Assembly (NCBI RefSeq): GCF_029525555.1
Contig: NZ_JAPDHZ010000003.1
Location: forward strand, 1,674,001-1,738,000
Source: Cohnella ginsengisoli
GTDB lineage: Bacteria > Bacillota > Bacilli > Paenibacillales > Paenibacillaceae
Length of the DNA stretch: 64,000 bases
Direction of reading: 5' to 3'
Shown one piece after another: positions 17,411 through 26,028 of the stretch. The position numbers and the translations under genes were made by a program. The notes under the pieces were generated by a model, which saw only the letters and a list, made by a program, of their open reading frames with translations, made no database searches and was not told the DNA's origin. Numbering within the stretch: position 1 is the first letter of the stretch; each line of letters begins with the position of its first letter.

Positions 17411-17585
17411 GACAAGTGTTGCCTCTCCCATACGCTTGCGAGGTTAGCTGTCGGATTCGGGCGCGAGAGTCGCCCTACGCCGGCACGGATGCGTGCCCGG
17501 CGATTCACCCCTTGGAGCCGATTGCGGCTCCGGTCGGTTCCCCCGCTCTTGTTCGTGCCAAGATTCAGCGTTTCAACGAAACGAA
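17411..17585 (-). ncRNA. c-di-AMP riboswitch (ydaO/yuaA class) controlling kdp
   Basis: Read on the minus strand, the leader contains in order the conserved blocks of the ydaO/yuaA family: AACGCTGAATCTTGGC, CGGGGGAACCGACC, AAGGGGTGAATCGCCGG, GTAGGGCGAC, CCGAATCCGACAGCTAACCT and CGCAAGCGTATGGGAGAGG. A stable terminator follows at 17334-17378. In this class, c-di-AMP binding favours termination and so switches off potassium uptake genes when K+ and c-di-AMP are high. Placement before kdpFABC is consistent with known members. The exact ends are approximate. Confidence 0.92.
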
Positions 17586-17667
17586 CGATGCTGCTCCCTC
17601 ATCCCTTCTCTCCGCAAGACGGTCGAGTCCGTCGCCAAGACGTCGGCAAGGCGCCGTTAATGCACGT

Positions 17668-17696
17668 ATCTTACGCCCGGCCGGCTATACTGTAAA
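17668..17696 (-). promoter_or_regulatory. Probable sigma-A promoter of the kdp operon
   Basis: On the minus strand TTTACA (-35, 17696-17691) and TAAGAT (-10, 17673-17668) are separated by 17 bp. Transcription would start near 17660, about 75 bases before the conserved riboswitch core. Assigned by consensus match only. Confidence 0.5.
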
Positions 17697-17810
17697 TAAA
17701 GCCAATATCCGAAATGGACGGAATTCGTCAGAAATCGCCGGATTGGAAAATGAAAAAGGCGGAACGCTCCGGCATCCGTCTATTATCTCGGCCTCGTTCC
17801 GGTTCTCTAT

Positions 17811-17829
17811 GATTTTTATAGGATTTTTA
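17811..17829 (+). promoter_or_regulatory. Candidate KdpE binding site (direct repeat)
   Basis: Two copies of GATTTTTA start 11 bp apart (17811 and 17822), one helical turn, the spacing typical of OmpR/KdpE-type response regulators. They lie about 90 bp upstream of the kinase/kdpE pair and in the divergent control region shared with kdp. Inference from spacing only. Confidence 0.35.
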
Positions 17830-17916
17830 CGCCGTATCGCGGTTTATTTTCTCCCCTATTTACAGTAACCTTAAGAAAAAAGACGCCGACAACCGGGCAG
17901 CCGGGGAGTGAAAATC

Positions 17917-19498
17917 GTGCAGATGTCCCAAGCCATGCGGACGACCTGGAAGGCCTACGCGGGCATCACGCTGCTGATCGCGTTCATGACGATAGCCTTG
18001 CAGCCGCTCACCTTTGCTTTGGACCTGGTGAACATTGCGCTCCTTTATTTATTTCCGATGCTCGTCAGCGCCGTCTGGTGGGGCCTTCGTTCCGCGATCT
18101 ACGCGGCGGTGCTCGCGATATTGGCATTCGATTTTTTCTTCGTTCCGCCGAAGCTGAGCTTCACGGTCGCCGACCTGCGTTATCTGGTGTCGTTCGCCGT
18201 CTACGTGGCCGTCGCCGCGCTGACCGCCAGCCTCGCCTCGCGGCTCAAGCAGCAGCTGGCGTATGCGAAGCAGCGGGAAGCGCACACGGCCGCCCTGTAC
18301 GCGCTGAGCCGGCAGATGAGCGAGATCGCCGACGTTGACGCCCTGCTGGACAGCGTCTCGCGCGAGGCGGCGCGCTCGATGGACGCCGAAGCCGTCGTCT
18401 ACTTGCCGGACGAGCAGGATAAGCTGGCGCTCGCGCACCGCGCCGGCGCGGACGGCGACCGCGGCGAAGGCGGCTGGGGAGAAGGCGACGCGGAAAAGGC
18501 GACCGCCAGGCTCGCCTTCGATCACGGCGAAGCGGTCGGCTACGGCTCGCATACGCTGCGGGACGCGCACGGCTGCTACTTGCCGCTGCGCGCCGAGGAC
18601 CGCGTCTACGGCGTGCTCGCGCTCAATCTGAAGGCGCGCAGGAGCGGCCTGACTGCCGGTCAGTTGCAAATGCTCGAGGCGCTCGCCGGCCTCGCGGCCG
18701 GCGCGATCGCCCGCGCAAAGCTGGCCGAGGAAGCCAAGATCGCCCATCTGACGGCGGAGTCCGAACGCCTGCGCACGGCGATCCTCGACTCCGTCTCTCA
18801 CGAGCTGCGGACGCCGCTGGCCGCCATCATCGGTTCGGCGACCGTGCTGACCGCCGACGACGCGCCTTTTTCGCCCGAGGACCGCAAGGAATTGCTGGTC
18901 AATATTCGCGACGGCGCGATGCGGATGAACCGGCTTGTGAGGAATCTGCTCAGCATGGTGCAGTTGGAGAGCGGCATGCTGCGTCTGCGGCAAAACTGGT
19001 GCGATGCCGAGGATTTGATCGGAGTGGCGCTGGCGCAGGTCAAAGACTTTCAGGAGAATCGAAAGCTGCGGGTCAGCCTGCCCGGCCAGGTCCCGTTCAT
19101 ACGCGGCGACGATGTGCTGCTGGAGCAGGTACTGGTGAATGTGCTCAGCAACGCCGTCAAGTATAGTCCGGACGGCAGCGATATCGACATTGCCGTGTCT
19201 GTGAGCGCGGACCGGCTCCTCATCGCCGTCGCCGATCGGGGGGATCGGACTCGCGGACGACGAATACCGGCGGATATTCGAGAAATTTTACCGCGCGGAC
19301 GCGACCAGACAGATCACCGGCACAGGCTTGGGGCTTGCGATCTGCAAAGGCATCGTGGAGCTGCACGGCGGCACGATCTCGGCCAGGCGGAACGAGCCGC
19401 AGGGGACGGTCGTGACGATCGCCTTGCCGCTCAGCGCGGCGGACGAGCCGCGGGAGCGGCCGAAGGACCATGGAACGGAGCGGGATGGGGATGAATGA
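17917..19498 (+). CDS. KdpD-type histidine kinase half (DUF4118, HisKA, HATPase), frameshifted as read
   Basis: About 526 residues. Four closely packed membrane helices (residues about 15-105, DUF4118-like, including LAFDFFFVPPKLSF) are followed by a GAF-like region and HisKA (SVSHELRTPLAAIIGSATVL, phospho-His near 294). The HATPase domain reads NVLSNAVKYSPDG and, after frame correction, the G2 box TGTGLGLAICKGIVELHGG. One extra G in 19238-19243 shifts the frame; reading through gives a stop at 19496, overlapping kdpE. This is exactly the C-terminal half of canonical KdpD, here as its own gene opposite the sensor-only KdpD at 9272-11593. The start is ambiguous: GTG 17917 (eight bases after GGGGAG) or ATG 17923. 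Confidence 0.87.
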
Positions 19499-20186
19499 GC
19501 AAGTCGCAAAAATATTGATCGTGGACGACGAGCCGCAGATCCGCAAGCTGCTGCGCGTGACGCTGCAGGCGTACAGCTTCGGCATTCACGAGGCGGCGAC
19601 CGGCGAGGATGGCGTGCGGCAAGCGATCGAGGTCCGTCCCGACCTGATCGTGCTCGACCTGGGGCTGCCCGATCTGCACGGGCTTGAAGTGCTAAGCCGC
19701 ATCCGGGCATGGTCGCGCGCGCCGGTCATCGTGCTGACGGCCAGAGACCGGGAGGAAGACAAGATCGTCGCGCTCGACGGCGGCGCCGACGACTATGTGA
19801 CCAAGCCGTTCGGCATGGGCGAGCTGGTCGCGCGAATCCGGGTGGCGCTGCGGCATGCGTCCGATTCGGCCAACGAACCGACGCTGACGTTCGGCGCGCT
19901 CTCGATCGATCTCGTGCACCGCGTCGTGGAGCTGGACGGCGAGCGGGTCAAGCTGACGCCCACCGAATACGAGCTGCTTAGAGTGCTCGCGACGAGCGCC
20001 GGCAAGGTCGTCACCCAGCGGCAGCTGCTGCAGCAGGTGTGGGGCGACGCGTTCAGCGAGTCCGACAGCCACTATCTGCGCGTGTACATCGGACACCTGC
20101 GCAAGAAGCTGGAGGCGGATTCGACCCGGCCCCAGTTTATTTTGACGGAGCCGGGGGTCGGCTATCGGTTCAGGTCGCGGGATTGA
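19491..20186 (+). CDS. kdpE: KdpE response regulator (OmpR/PhoB family)
   Basis: Protein of 231 residues. The receiver domain has DDEPQIRK, phospho-acceptor VLDLGLPDLHG and the Lys in VTKPFGMGEL. A winged-helix DNA-binding domain follows (KLTPTEYELLRVLATSAGKV, SHYLRVYIGHLRKKLE). It is translationally coupled to the kinase before it: ATG 19491 lies a few bases before that gene's corrected stop. It should activate kdp at low K+. The kinase/regulator pair is divergent from the kdp structural genes. Confidence 0.93.
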   Translation: MNEQVAKILIVDDEPQIRKLLRVTLQAYSFGIHEAATGEDGVRQAIEVRPDLIVLDLGLPDLHGLEVLSRIRAWSRAPVIVLTARDREEDKIVALDGGADDYVTKPFGMGELVARIRVALRHASDSANEPTLTFGALSIDLVHRVVELDGERVKLTPTEYELLRVLATSAGKVVTQRQLLQQVWGDAFSESDSHYLRVYIGHLRKKLEADSTRPQFILTEPGVGYRFRSRD

Positions 20187-20412
20187 TTCGATGCGCGCGT
20201 GCGCGCGTACGAGCGTCGGCGAGGTTCCTCGCAAAAGGCATCGTTTAAGAGACCGCGGTTTGCCGCGGCAAGCAAATTTGCCCGCATGGGGATTTTGTCC
20301 GCGCTTGCCGCATTTTACAGCGCTTTGCGATGGGCATATGATAGAGGGCAGGCCGACGCGGCGACGAGCGACGCGCTCGTCCGAAGCCGGCTGTCCAACC
20401 TCGCAAGCGGCC
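20187..20412. other. Intergenic region, no gene supported
   Basis: This 226-bp stretch holds an alternating GC tract (GCGCGCGTGCGCGCGTACG) right after the kdpE stop and a CCGCGGTTTGCCGCGG hairpin near 20250 without a clear T-run, perhaps a weak kdpE terminator. The open frames here lack recognisable protein features. Confidence 0.5.
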
Positions 20413-20439
20413 AAAAACCCGCGCTTTTGAAAACGCGGG
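20413..20439 (-). terminator. Terminator of the sugar operon
   Basis: Minus strand CCCGCG, a ten-base loop and CGCGGG, followed by five T. It ends the leftward operon whose last gene stops at 20504. Confidence 0.75.
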
Positions 20440-20503
20440 CCGCCTTGATCGAGCTTGCATCGAGCTATATTTATTTATTTTAGACGGCCGGTCGGCGGAT
20501 CGG

Positions 20504-21021
20504 CTATTTTTTCTGCAGCGCCAGCCATTCCATCAGCGACACTTCCCTGCCGTCCGCCGTGACCGGCTGCCCGTCGTAGTCCAGGCGGCAGTCGTCGTTC
20601 AGCGCGTAAATCCACGAGAAATGCCCGTGATAGACGAACGGCTCTCCCCCCCTCGTCGGCGAACCGGCGCGATCTCGTAGACGCCCCACTGCTCGGCTTC
20701 GTCCGGCGCCTGAACGGCTGCGGACGCCTCCGGGACGTCGGCCGGCTCGTATTCGGCGGAAGGCGCGGCTTCGGCAATCGGCTCCGCATCCGCGTGATCG
20801 GACGCGACTTCGGCGAGCTCCGCCAGCGTCTTGGCGATCCAATCCGACTGCCCCAATTCTTCCTGGCGGAAGGCGTACACCTTCTCCAGCGTCAAGCTCT
20901 TGAAGAGCGACAGCATATGCGGCGGCGAGGATAGCAAGTCCGGCAGCCTGCGGATCAGAACGGCGCGGGCCGCTTCGTTTTTAAAGATGATGCCGATGCG
21001 GGTCTTCTCGGTATACGTCAT
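20504..21021 (-). CDS. Uncharacterised protein, last gene of the sugar operon, frameshifted as read
   Basis: ATG 21021 overlaps the kinase stop by four bases (ATGA). About 172 residues result if the frame is mended at the seven-base C run 20646-20652; here the shift is minus one (or plus two), unlike most others in the window. The N-terminal part (RIGIIFKNEAARAVLIRRLP, then Leu-rich helices) is followed by an acidic Ala/Glu/Pro-rich linker (about 75-120) and a C-terminal segment with Trp and Tyr residues (FVYHGHFSWIYALNDD). I do not recognise a family. Its operon place suggests a function in or regulation of the sugar pathway. Confidence 0.6.
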
Positions 21022-22544
21022 ACTCGGTTGACCTCCTCCAAGGCGTTGGGTTTGATAGGGGCGCTTAGCACCGAAGCCGCCGCTTTTTGCCACCCTGCGT
21101 ACAATCGCTCGCGCTCGACAGCGTCCATGGCCGGGGCGTATGGCTGCCCGGCGGCGCCGAAGCGCGCGATCTCGTCCAGCGATGCCCAATAGCCGACGCC
21201 GAGTCCCGCCATATAGACGGCGCCCATCGCCGACAGCTCCGCGACCGCCGACCGCGACACGGCCAGATTCAGCAAGTCCGCCTGGAACTGCATGAGCAGG
21301 GGATTGCCGGAGGCACCGCCGTCCGCATGCAGTTTCTTCAGCGGGATGCCCGTCTCGCGCACCATCAGCTCGGCCGCGTCGCGCACCTGGTAGGCGATGC
21401 TCTCGACCGCCGCGCGGACGATATGGCCTTTGCCGGTCGCCCGGCTCATGCCCACGATCGCGGCCCTTGCGTACGGGTCCCAATAGGGAGCGCCAAGTCC
21501 GACGAAGGCGGGCACCAGGTAGACGCCTTCATTGTCCGGCGTCTGCCGCAGCATGGCCTCCAGCTCCTCGAACGAATCGAACAGCCCGAGATTGTCCCTG
21601 ACCCACTTCACGCTGTCGCCGGAGCTGCGGATGACGGCTTCGAGCGCATAAGTTATCTGGCCGCCTTTTCCCCAGGCAATGGCGGTCACCAACCCTTGAT
21701 CCGATACGACGGGGCGTTCGCCGGTGTTCATGAGCACCGAGGTTCCCGTGCCGTAGGTCGCCTTCGCCATGCCCGGCTCAAGGCACAGCTGCCCGAACAG
21801 GGCGCCTTGGGAATCCCCGATGACGCCGGATATGGGGAGCTGCTCGGGGAACAGATCCGCGTCGTCCGTGTATCCGAATGCGTCGTCCGAAGACTTGACC
21901 TCGGGCAGCATCTCCCGCGGCACGCCGAACAGTCCGCACAGCTCGTCGTCCCAGTCCAGCGTATGGATATTGAACAGGGAAGTCCGGCTCGCGTTGGTGT
22001 AGTCGGTCGCATGCGTTTTCCCGCCTGTCAGCTTCCAGATCAGCCAGCTGTCGATCGTGCCGACGAGCAAGCGGCCTTGCGCCAGCAGCGGTTTAGCGCT
22101 TTCAACATGCGTCAGGATCCAGTCCCACTTGGCGGCGGAGAAGTACGGATCGAGCATCAGTCCGGTCTTGGCCCGCACCGACCGTTCGTGTCCGGCGGCT
22201 CGCAGCGCCTCGCACCGGTCGGCCGTGCGCTGGCATTGCCAGACGATCGCGTTGTAGACGGGAAGGCCGGTCTCGCGATCCCAGACGACGGCCGTCTCCC
22301 GCTGGTTCGTGATCGCGAGCGCGGCCAAAGCGGCGGGCTTGATGCCCGCCAGCTTCAGCGCTTCGCGCACCGTCCGCTTCACGTTGTCGTAAATCTCGAG
22401 CGGATCGTGCTCCACCCACCCCGGCTTCGGATACATTTGCCGGTGCTCCGCGCTGCTCTTCGCTACGACCCGGCCGGACCGGTCGACGAGCAAGGCCTTC
22501 GTGCCTGCCGTACTCTGGTCGACCGCCAGGATATACTTTTCCAT
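21018..22544 (-). CDS. FGGY-family sugar kinase (glycerol kinase-like)
   Basis: Protein of 508 residues with the FGGY fold. ILAVDQSTAGTKALLVD is the N-terminal phosphate loop. ITNQRETAVVWDRETGLPVY and the central YTNASRTSLFNI resemble glycerol kinase, and the C-terminal signature region contains LHADGGASGNPLLMQFQADL. It phosphorylates a polyol or ketose with ATP. Close similarity to GlpK by eye is set against the context: it follows an isomerase and a split transketolase rather than glpF or glpD. I therefore favour a ketose kinase such as apulose kinase, with glycerol or another polyol as alternative. Thirteen bases separate it from the transketolase C-subunit gene. Confidence 0.85.
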   Translation of the reverse strand: MEKYILAVDQSTAGTKALLVDRSGRVVAKSSAEHRQMYPKPGWVEHDPLEIYDNVKRTVREALKLAGIKPAALAALAITNQRETAVVWDRETGLPVYNAIVWQCQRTADRCEALRAAGHERSVRAKTGLMLDPYFSAAKWDWILTHVESAKPLLAQGRLLVGTIDSWLIWKLTGGKTHATDYTNASRTSLFNIHTLDWDDELCGLFGVPREMLPEVKSSDDAFGYTDDADLFPEQLPISGVIGDSQGALFGQLCLEPGMAKATYGTGTSVLMNTGERPVVSDQGLVTAIAWGKGGQITYALEAVIRSSGDSVKWVRDNLGLFDSFEELEAMLRQTPDNEGVYLVPAFVGLGAPYWDPYARAAIVGMSRATGKGHIVRAAVESIAYQVRDAAELMVRETGIPLKKLHADGGASGNPLLMQFQADLLNLAVSRSAVAELSAMGAVYMAGLGVGYWASLDEIARFGAAGQPYAPAMDAVERERLYAGWQKAAASVLSAPIKPNALEEVNRV

Positions 22545-22556
22545 AAACGGCCGTCC

Positions 22557-23495
22557 TTATCTGCCCAGCAGATCGAGGGCGATCTTTTTAATGTTGCCGG
22601 CGCTGATGCCGTAATGATCGAATACCTCTGCACTCTTGCCCGCGATGGCCGGCTCGTCCGGGATGCCGAGAATGCGCATCGGCACGGGCTTGTGCTGTAC
22701 GACGACTTCGGCCACCGCGGCGCCGAGACCGCCATGAATACTGTGCTCCTCGACGGTGATGATATGTCCCGTCTCCGAGGCGGCCTTGACGACCGCTTCC
22801 TCGTCCAGCGGCTTGATCGTATGCATGTTAATCACGCGGCAGGACACCCCTGCTTCTTTAAGCGCTTCATGGGCGTCGAGCGCGACGCGAACGGTCTCGC
22901 CTGCCGCGATGATCGTCAGATCGCCGCCTTCGCGCAGGGTGACGGCCTTGCCGATCACGAATTCGTAGTCGTCGTTCTCGTAGACGTCTTCGACCGGATT
23001 GCGCCCGATGCGGATGTACGCGCCGCCCTCGTGCTTCACGAGCGCCTCGGTCATGCGTTTCGTCTCGTGACGGTCGGCGGGCAGGATGACGGCCAGGCCC
23101 GGAATCGCCCGCGAAACGGCCAGATCCTGCACCGAATGGTGGGACATGCCGAGCGCGCCGTAGCTGACGCCCCCGCTGATGCCGACCAGCTTCACGTTCG
23201 TGGCCGAATAAGCGACGTCCACCTTGATCTGCTCGATGCTTCGCATGCTGAGGAAGCAAGCCGGCGAGGTCACGAACGGCTTTTTGCCGCTATGCGCGAG
23301 GCCCGCGGAGATGCCGACGATGTTCTGTTCGGCGATGCCGACTTCGACGAATTGGTCCGGATACGCCTTGGCAAAGGGAGCCATGGCGGCCGAGCCCCGC
23401 GAGTCGCTGGCGAGCACCATGATGTCGCGGTCCTCCTTGGCCAGCTCCAGCAGCGTATCGCAAATGACCTGACGGTTCGGTATCGTATTCGCCAT
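22557..23495 (-). CDS. Transketolase-like C-terminal subunit
   Basis: Protein of 312 residues equal to the pyrimidine-binding and C-terminal domains of transketolase. It has VEVGIAEQNIVGISAGLA (the catalytic Glu that contacts thiamine diphosphate), a His-rich SYGALGMSHHSVQDLA, and a C-terminal fold (TVEEHSIHGGLGAAVAEVV). It starts one base after the stop of the N-terminal subunit gene. Split transketolases of this length work as heteromers and often act on unusual ketose phosphates. Confidence 0.9.
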   Translation of the reverse strand: MANTIPNRQVICDTLLELAKEDRDIMVLASDSRGSAAMAPFAKAYPDQFVEVGIAEQNIVGISAGLAHSGKKPFVTSPACFLSMRSIEQIKVDVAYSATNVKLVGISGGVSYGALGMSHHSVQDLAVSRAIPGLAVILPADRHETKRMTEALVKHEGGAYIRIGRNPVEDVYENDDYEFVIGKAVTLREGGDLTIIAAGETVRVALDAHEALKEAGVSCRVINMHTIKPLDEEAVVKAASETGHIITVEEHSIHGGLGAAVAEVVVQHKPVPMRILGIPDEPAIAGKSAEVFDHYGISAGNIKKIALDLLGR

Positions 23496-23496
23496 G

Positions 23497-24342
23497 TTAA
23501 CGCACCAGCCCTTCCTGCTCGTAGCTCTCGATTGCGGCGGACAGCTCGGCGAGCGCCAAGGCCAGCTGCTCGTCGTTCGGCACGTGATGATGCCAGTGCG
23601 CCACGTTTTCGGCGAAGGACACGCCCTTGCCTTTGACCGTGTTCGCCATGACCAGCGTCGGCTTGCCCGGGATCGAAGGCGCCGCCTCGAAAGCGCGCAC
23701 CAGTTGCTCCATGTCGTTGCCGTCGATGGATACGACGTGCCAGCCGAAGGCCGCCCACTTTTCCTCGAGCGGCTCGAGGCCCATCACTTCCTCGGTCGAT
23801 CCGCTGATCTGAAGCCGGTTGCGGTCGATGATGGCGACCAGGTTATCCAGCTTGTAGTGCGGACCCGCCATCGCGGCTTCCCATACGGAGCCTTCCGCCT
23901 GTTCGCCGTCGCCCATCAAGCAGAACACCCGATAGTCCTTGCCGTCCCGCTTCGCCGCGAGCGCCATGCCGACGCCGATGGCCAGCCCGTGGCCCAGCGC
24001 GCCCGTATTCATTTCGATGCCCGGCACCTTGTTGTTCGGATGCCCGATCAGCCGCGTGCCGAACTGGCTGAACGTCTTCAGCTCTTCCTTGGGAAAAAAG
24101 CCGAGGTCGCCGAGGATGCACCAGAGGGATTCGACCGAATGCCCCTTGCTTGCGATGAACCGGTCGCGCCCGTCCCACTTCGGATTTGCGGGATCAAGCT
24201 TCATGATGCGATAGTAGAGCGCCGTCAAAATGTCGGTGTTGCTGAGCGAGCCGCCCGTATGCCCCGTCTTGGCGCCGTGAATCATCTTCAGCAGGTCCAT
24301 GCGGATCTGCGCGGCTTTCGCTTTAAGTGCCGTCGTTTCCAT
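23497..24342 (-). CDS. Transketolase-like N-terminal subunit
   Basis: Protein of 281 residues. ATG 24342 is preceded by AAAGGAGG. The sequence has KTGHTGGSLSNTDILTALYY, ASKGHSVESLWCIL, NTGALGHGLAIGVGMALA and the thiamine-diphosphate motif MGDGEQAEGSVWEAAMAG followed by an Asn (IIDRNRLQISG). The open frame continues far upstream only because the isomerase gene before it is frameshifted, so there is no true fusion. It forms one enzyme with the next gene. Confidence 0.9.
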   Translation of the reverse strand: METTALKAKAAQIRMDLLKMIHGAKTGHTGGSLSNTDILTALYYRIMKLDPANPKWDGRDRFIASKGHSVESLWCILGDLGFFPKEELKTFSQFGTRLIGHPNNKVPGIEMNTGALGHGLAIGVGMALAAKRDGKDYRVFCLMGDGEQAEGSVWEAAMAGPHYKLDNLVAIIDRNRLQISGSTEEVMGLEPLEEKWAAFGWHVVSIDGNDMEQLVRAFEAAPSIPGKPTLVMANTVKGKGVSFAENVAHWHHHVPNDEQLALALAELSAAIESYEQEGLVR

Positions 24343-24362
24343 GGATGAATGCCTCCTTTGAT

Positions 24363-25798
24363 TCACAATCCCGCGCCGCGGAGCCAGGCCTGAATCTCGC
24401 GTTCGGTCGGATCGACCGCATCGGGGGTCAGACCCGGGATATAATTGCACGCCTCGTACAGGGCCGGAATCGCGTTCGCGTGAATGCCTACGGAATGATG
24501 GACATAAGGGCCTTTGACCAGCTTCTCTTCCCACAGCGGCCAGTCGTTCACTTCCACCCAGACGTACGAGCCGCGCGTATACGGGCCTTGAATGCCCCGG
24601 GCCTTGCCGAGGAAAAGCTGATACTCGCCGTGGTCGCCGTCGAAGCGCGCCAGCGTCATGTCGCCGCCCTTGATCTCGCCTTCGTGCGTGCCCGGCGAAT
24701 GGTCGTCGAACAGGAAGTGCTTGCGCAGCTTCGGCTTGTCTTCGACCGTCAGGGAGACGGGGGAAGTTGCCGCAGTGGAACAGCAGCTCGCCGTTCGGAT
24801 TTTCGGGATGGCGGACGGTCAGGTCGGCGAAAAACGTCGGGTGCTGGTTCAGCGTGGCCGCTTGGACCATGACGGAGGTGATCGCGCCGTGAATGTCGGT
24901 CTCGCACGTGACCGGGATCTGCTCGTCGGTCAGGATCGCGTTGGCCAGACAAGGCATGATCCCCATGGCGTCCTGCAGGGACGACCAGCATTGGATCGCG
25001 ATCGCCGTGCTGCCGGTGTTCAGGGCGTACTGCTTCATCGCGACCTTCAGGGCGGCGATCCGGCGGACGTCCGCTTCGGTCACTTCGGACCAGTCCAGCT
25101 TCGCTTTAATATAATCGATCGCTTCCGCCAGCTCCGAGCTGCTGCCCTTCTCGATCTTCTGCGAAGCGCGCTGGATATCGACCAGCGTGATCGGATGGAT
25201 CTCGATGCCGAACCGCTCCAGCAGCTCCCCTTCATTGCACATCATCGTCCAGAAGGAAGCCGGGCGCGGGCCGATCTGCAGGATCCGCAGGCTGCGGAAT
25301 TTTCTGACCACGTTCGCGGCGGCGACGAAGTTCGTGAAGCCCCGCTCGAAAACGGGATCGTTCACCCGGCTGTTCGTGACATAGGTGAAAGGAACGTTGA
25401 AGCGGCGCAGAATCTTGCCGGTGGCGAACAGGCCGCACTGCGTATCTCGCAGGCGCATGCCGTCCTCAAGCGGCGCTTCGTCGCGGGGGGCCCCATAGCA
25501 GGACGGGCTTGCCCAGCGCTTTGCCGACGCGCGCCACCGTATCCTCCGTTCCGAAGTTGCAGTGCGGGAAGAACACGGCGTCCACTTTTTCCTGCTTGAA
25601 CCGGTCGGCGATCAGGTCGGCGTTGATATGGTCGTCGTAGAGCAGTCCCTCTTGATTGAGCCCCTCCAGGTCGACGATATCGATGTCGAGGCCGAAGCTT
25701 TCGATTTTTTCCTTGATCATCACTTTGTAGCGGAAAGCGTCTTCAGCGCTAAATACGAAACGTCGGGTCGGCGCATAGCCCAGCTTCAATCTGCTCAT
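24363..25798 (-). CDS. L-fucose/L-arabinose isomerase-like protein, two frameshifts as read
   Basis: Three frames join to a protein of about 477 residues. ATG 25798 (AGGAG nine bases upstream) starts SRLKLGYAPTRRFVFSAED. One extra base in G run 25485-25490 and another in 24759-24763 shift the frame. Mending both gives a continuous COG2407/FucI-like isomerase: VFFPHCNFGTEDTVARVGKA, RILQIGPRPASFW, CETDIHGAITSVMVQAA, then THEGEIKGGDMTLARFDGD and a C-terminal His-rich KGPYVHHSVGIHANA that fits the metal and substrate site. It converts an aldose to its ketose. It is the first gene of the operon with split transketolase and kinase and is divergent from lacI. Confidence 0.82.
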
Positions 25799-25816
25799 GT
25801 GTAGAGTCTCCTCTTC

Positions 25817-26006
25817 AGTAAACTAACTAAACTTATTGGAGGTCGTTTGATTTCATGAGTTCAATTTATCACTGGTTTTTCTGCTGGTCAATGCATTTTA
25901 AGTAAATAAAATCATTATTTTAGTTGAATTTTAAACTAAATTAACTAAACAAAAAGAACATCTCTTGCTTCTTAACGAAATTAACATTAAACTAAACTTA
26001 CTAAAC
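25817..26006. promoter_or_regulatory. Three operator-like copies between isomerase and lacI
   Basis: The AT-rich divergent region holds related 20-bp elements at 25817-25836, 25931-25950 (TTAAACTAAATTAACTAAAC) and 25987-26006 (TTAAACTAAACTTACTAAAC). The last two match at 18 of 20 positions and the first is more divergent. Copy 1 lies just before the isomerase start and copy 3 just before lacI. They are the best candidates for binding sites of the LacI protein, allowing repression of the operon and autoregulation. Confidence 0.6.
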
Positions 26007-26028
26007 GGAACGAATGGAGACTCTCTTC

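Noticed and set aside
23497..25458. Fused isomerase-transketolase protein
   Set aside because: The single frame arises only because the isomerase gene is frameshifted at 24759-24763. The region between is translated in the wrong frame and the transketolase has its own ATG and ribosome binding site.
26014..26028. Earlier start of the LacI gene
   Set aside because: No ribosome binding site precedes 26014, while GGAGA precedes ATG 26029 at good spacing.
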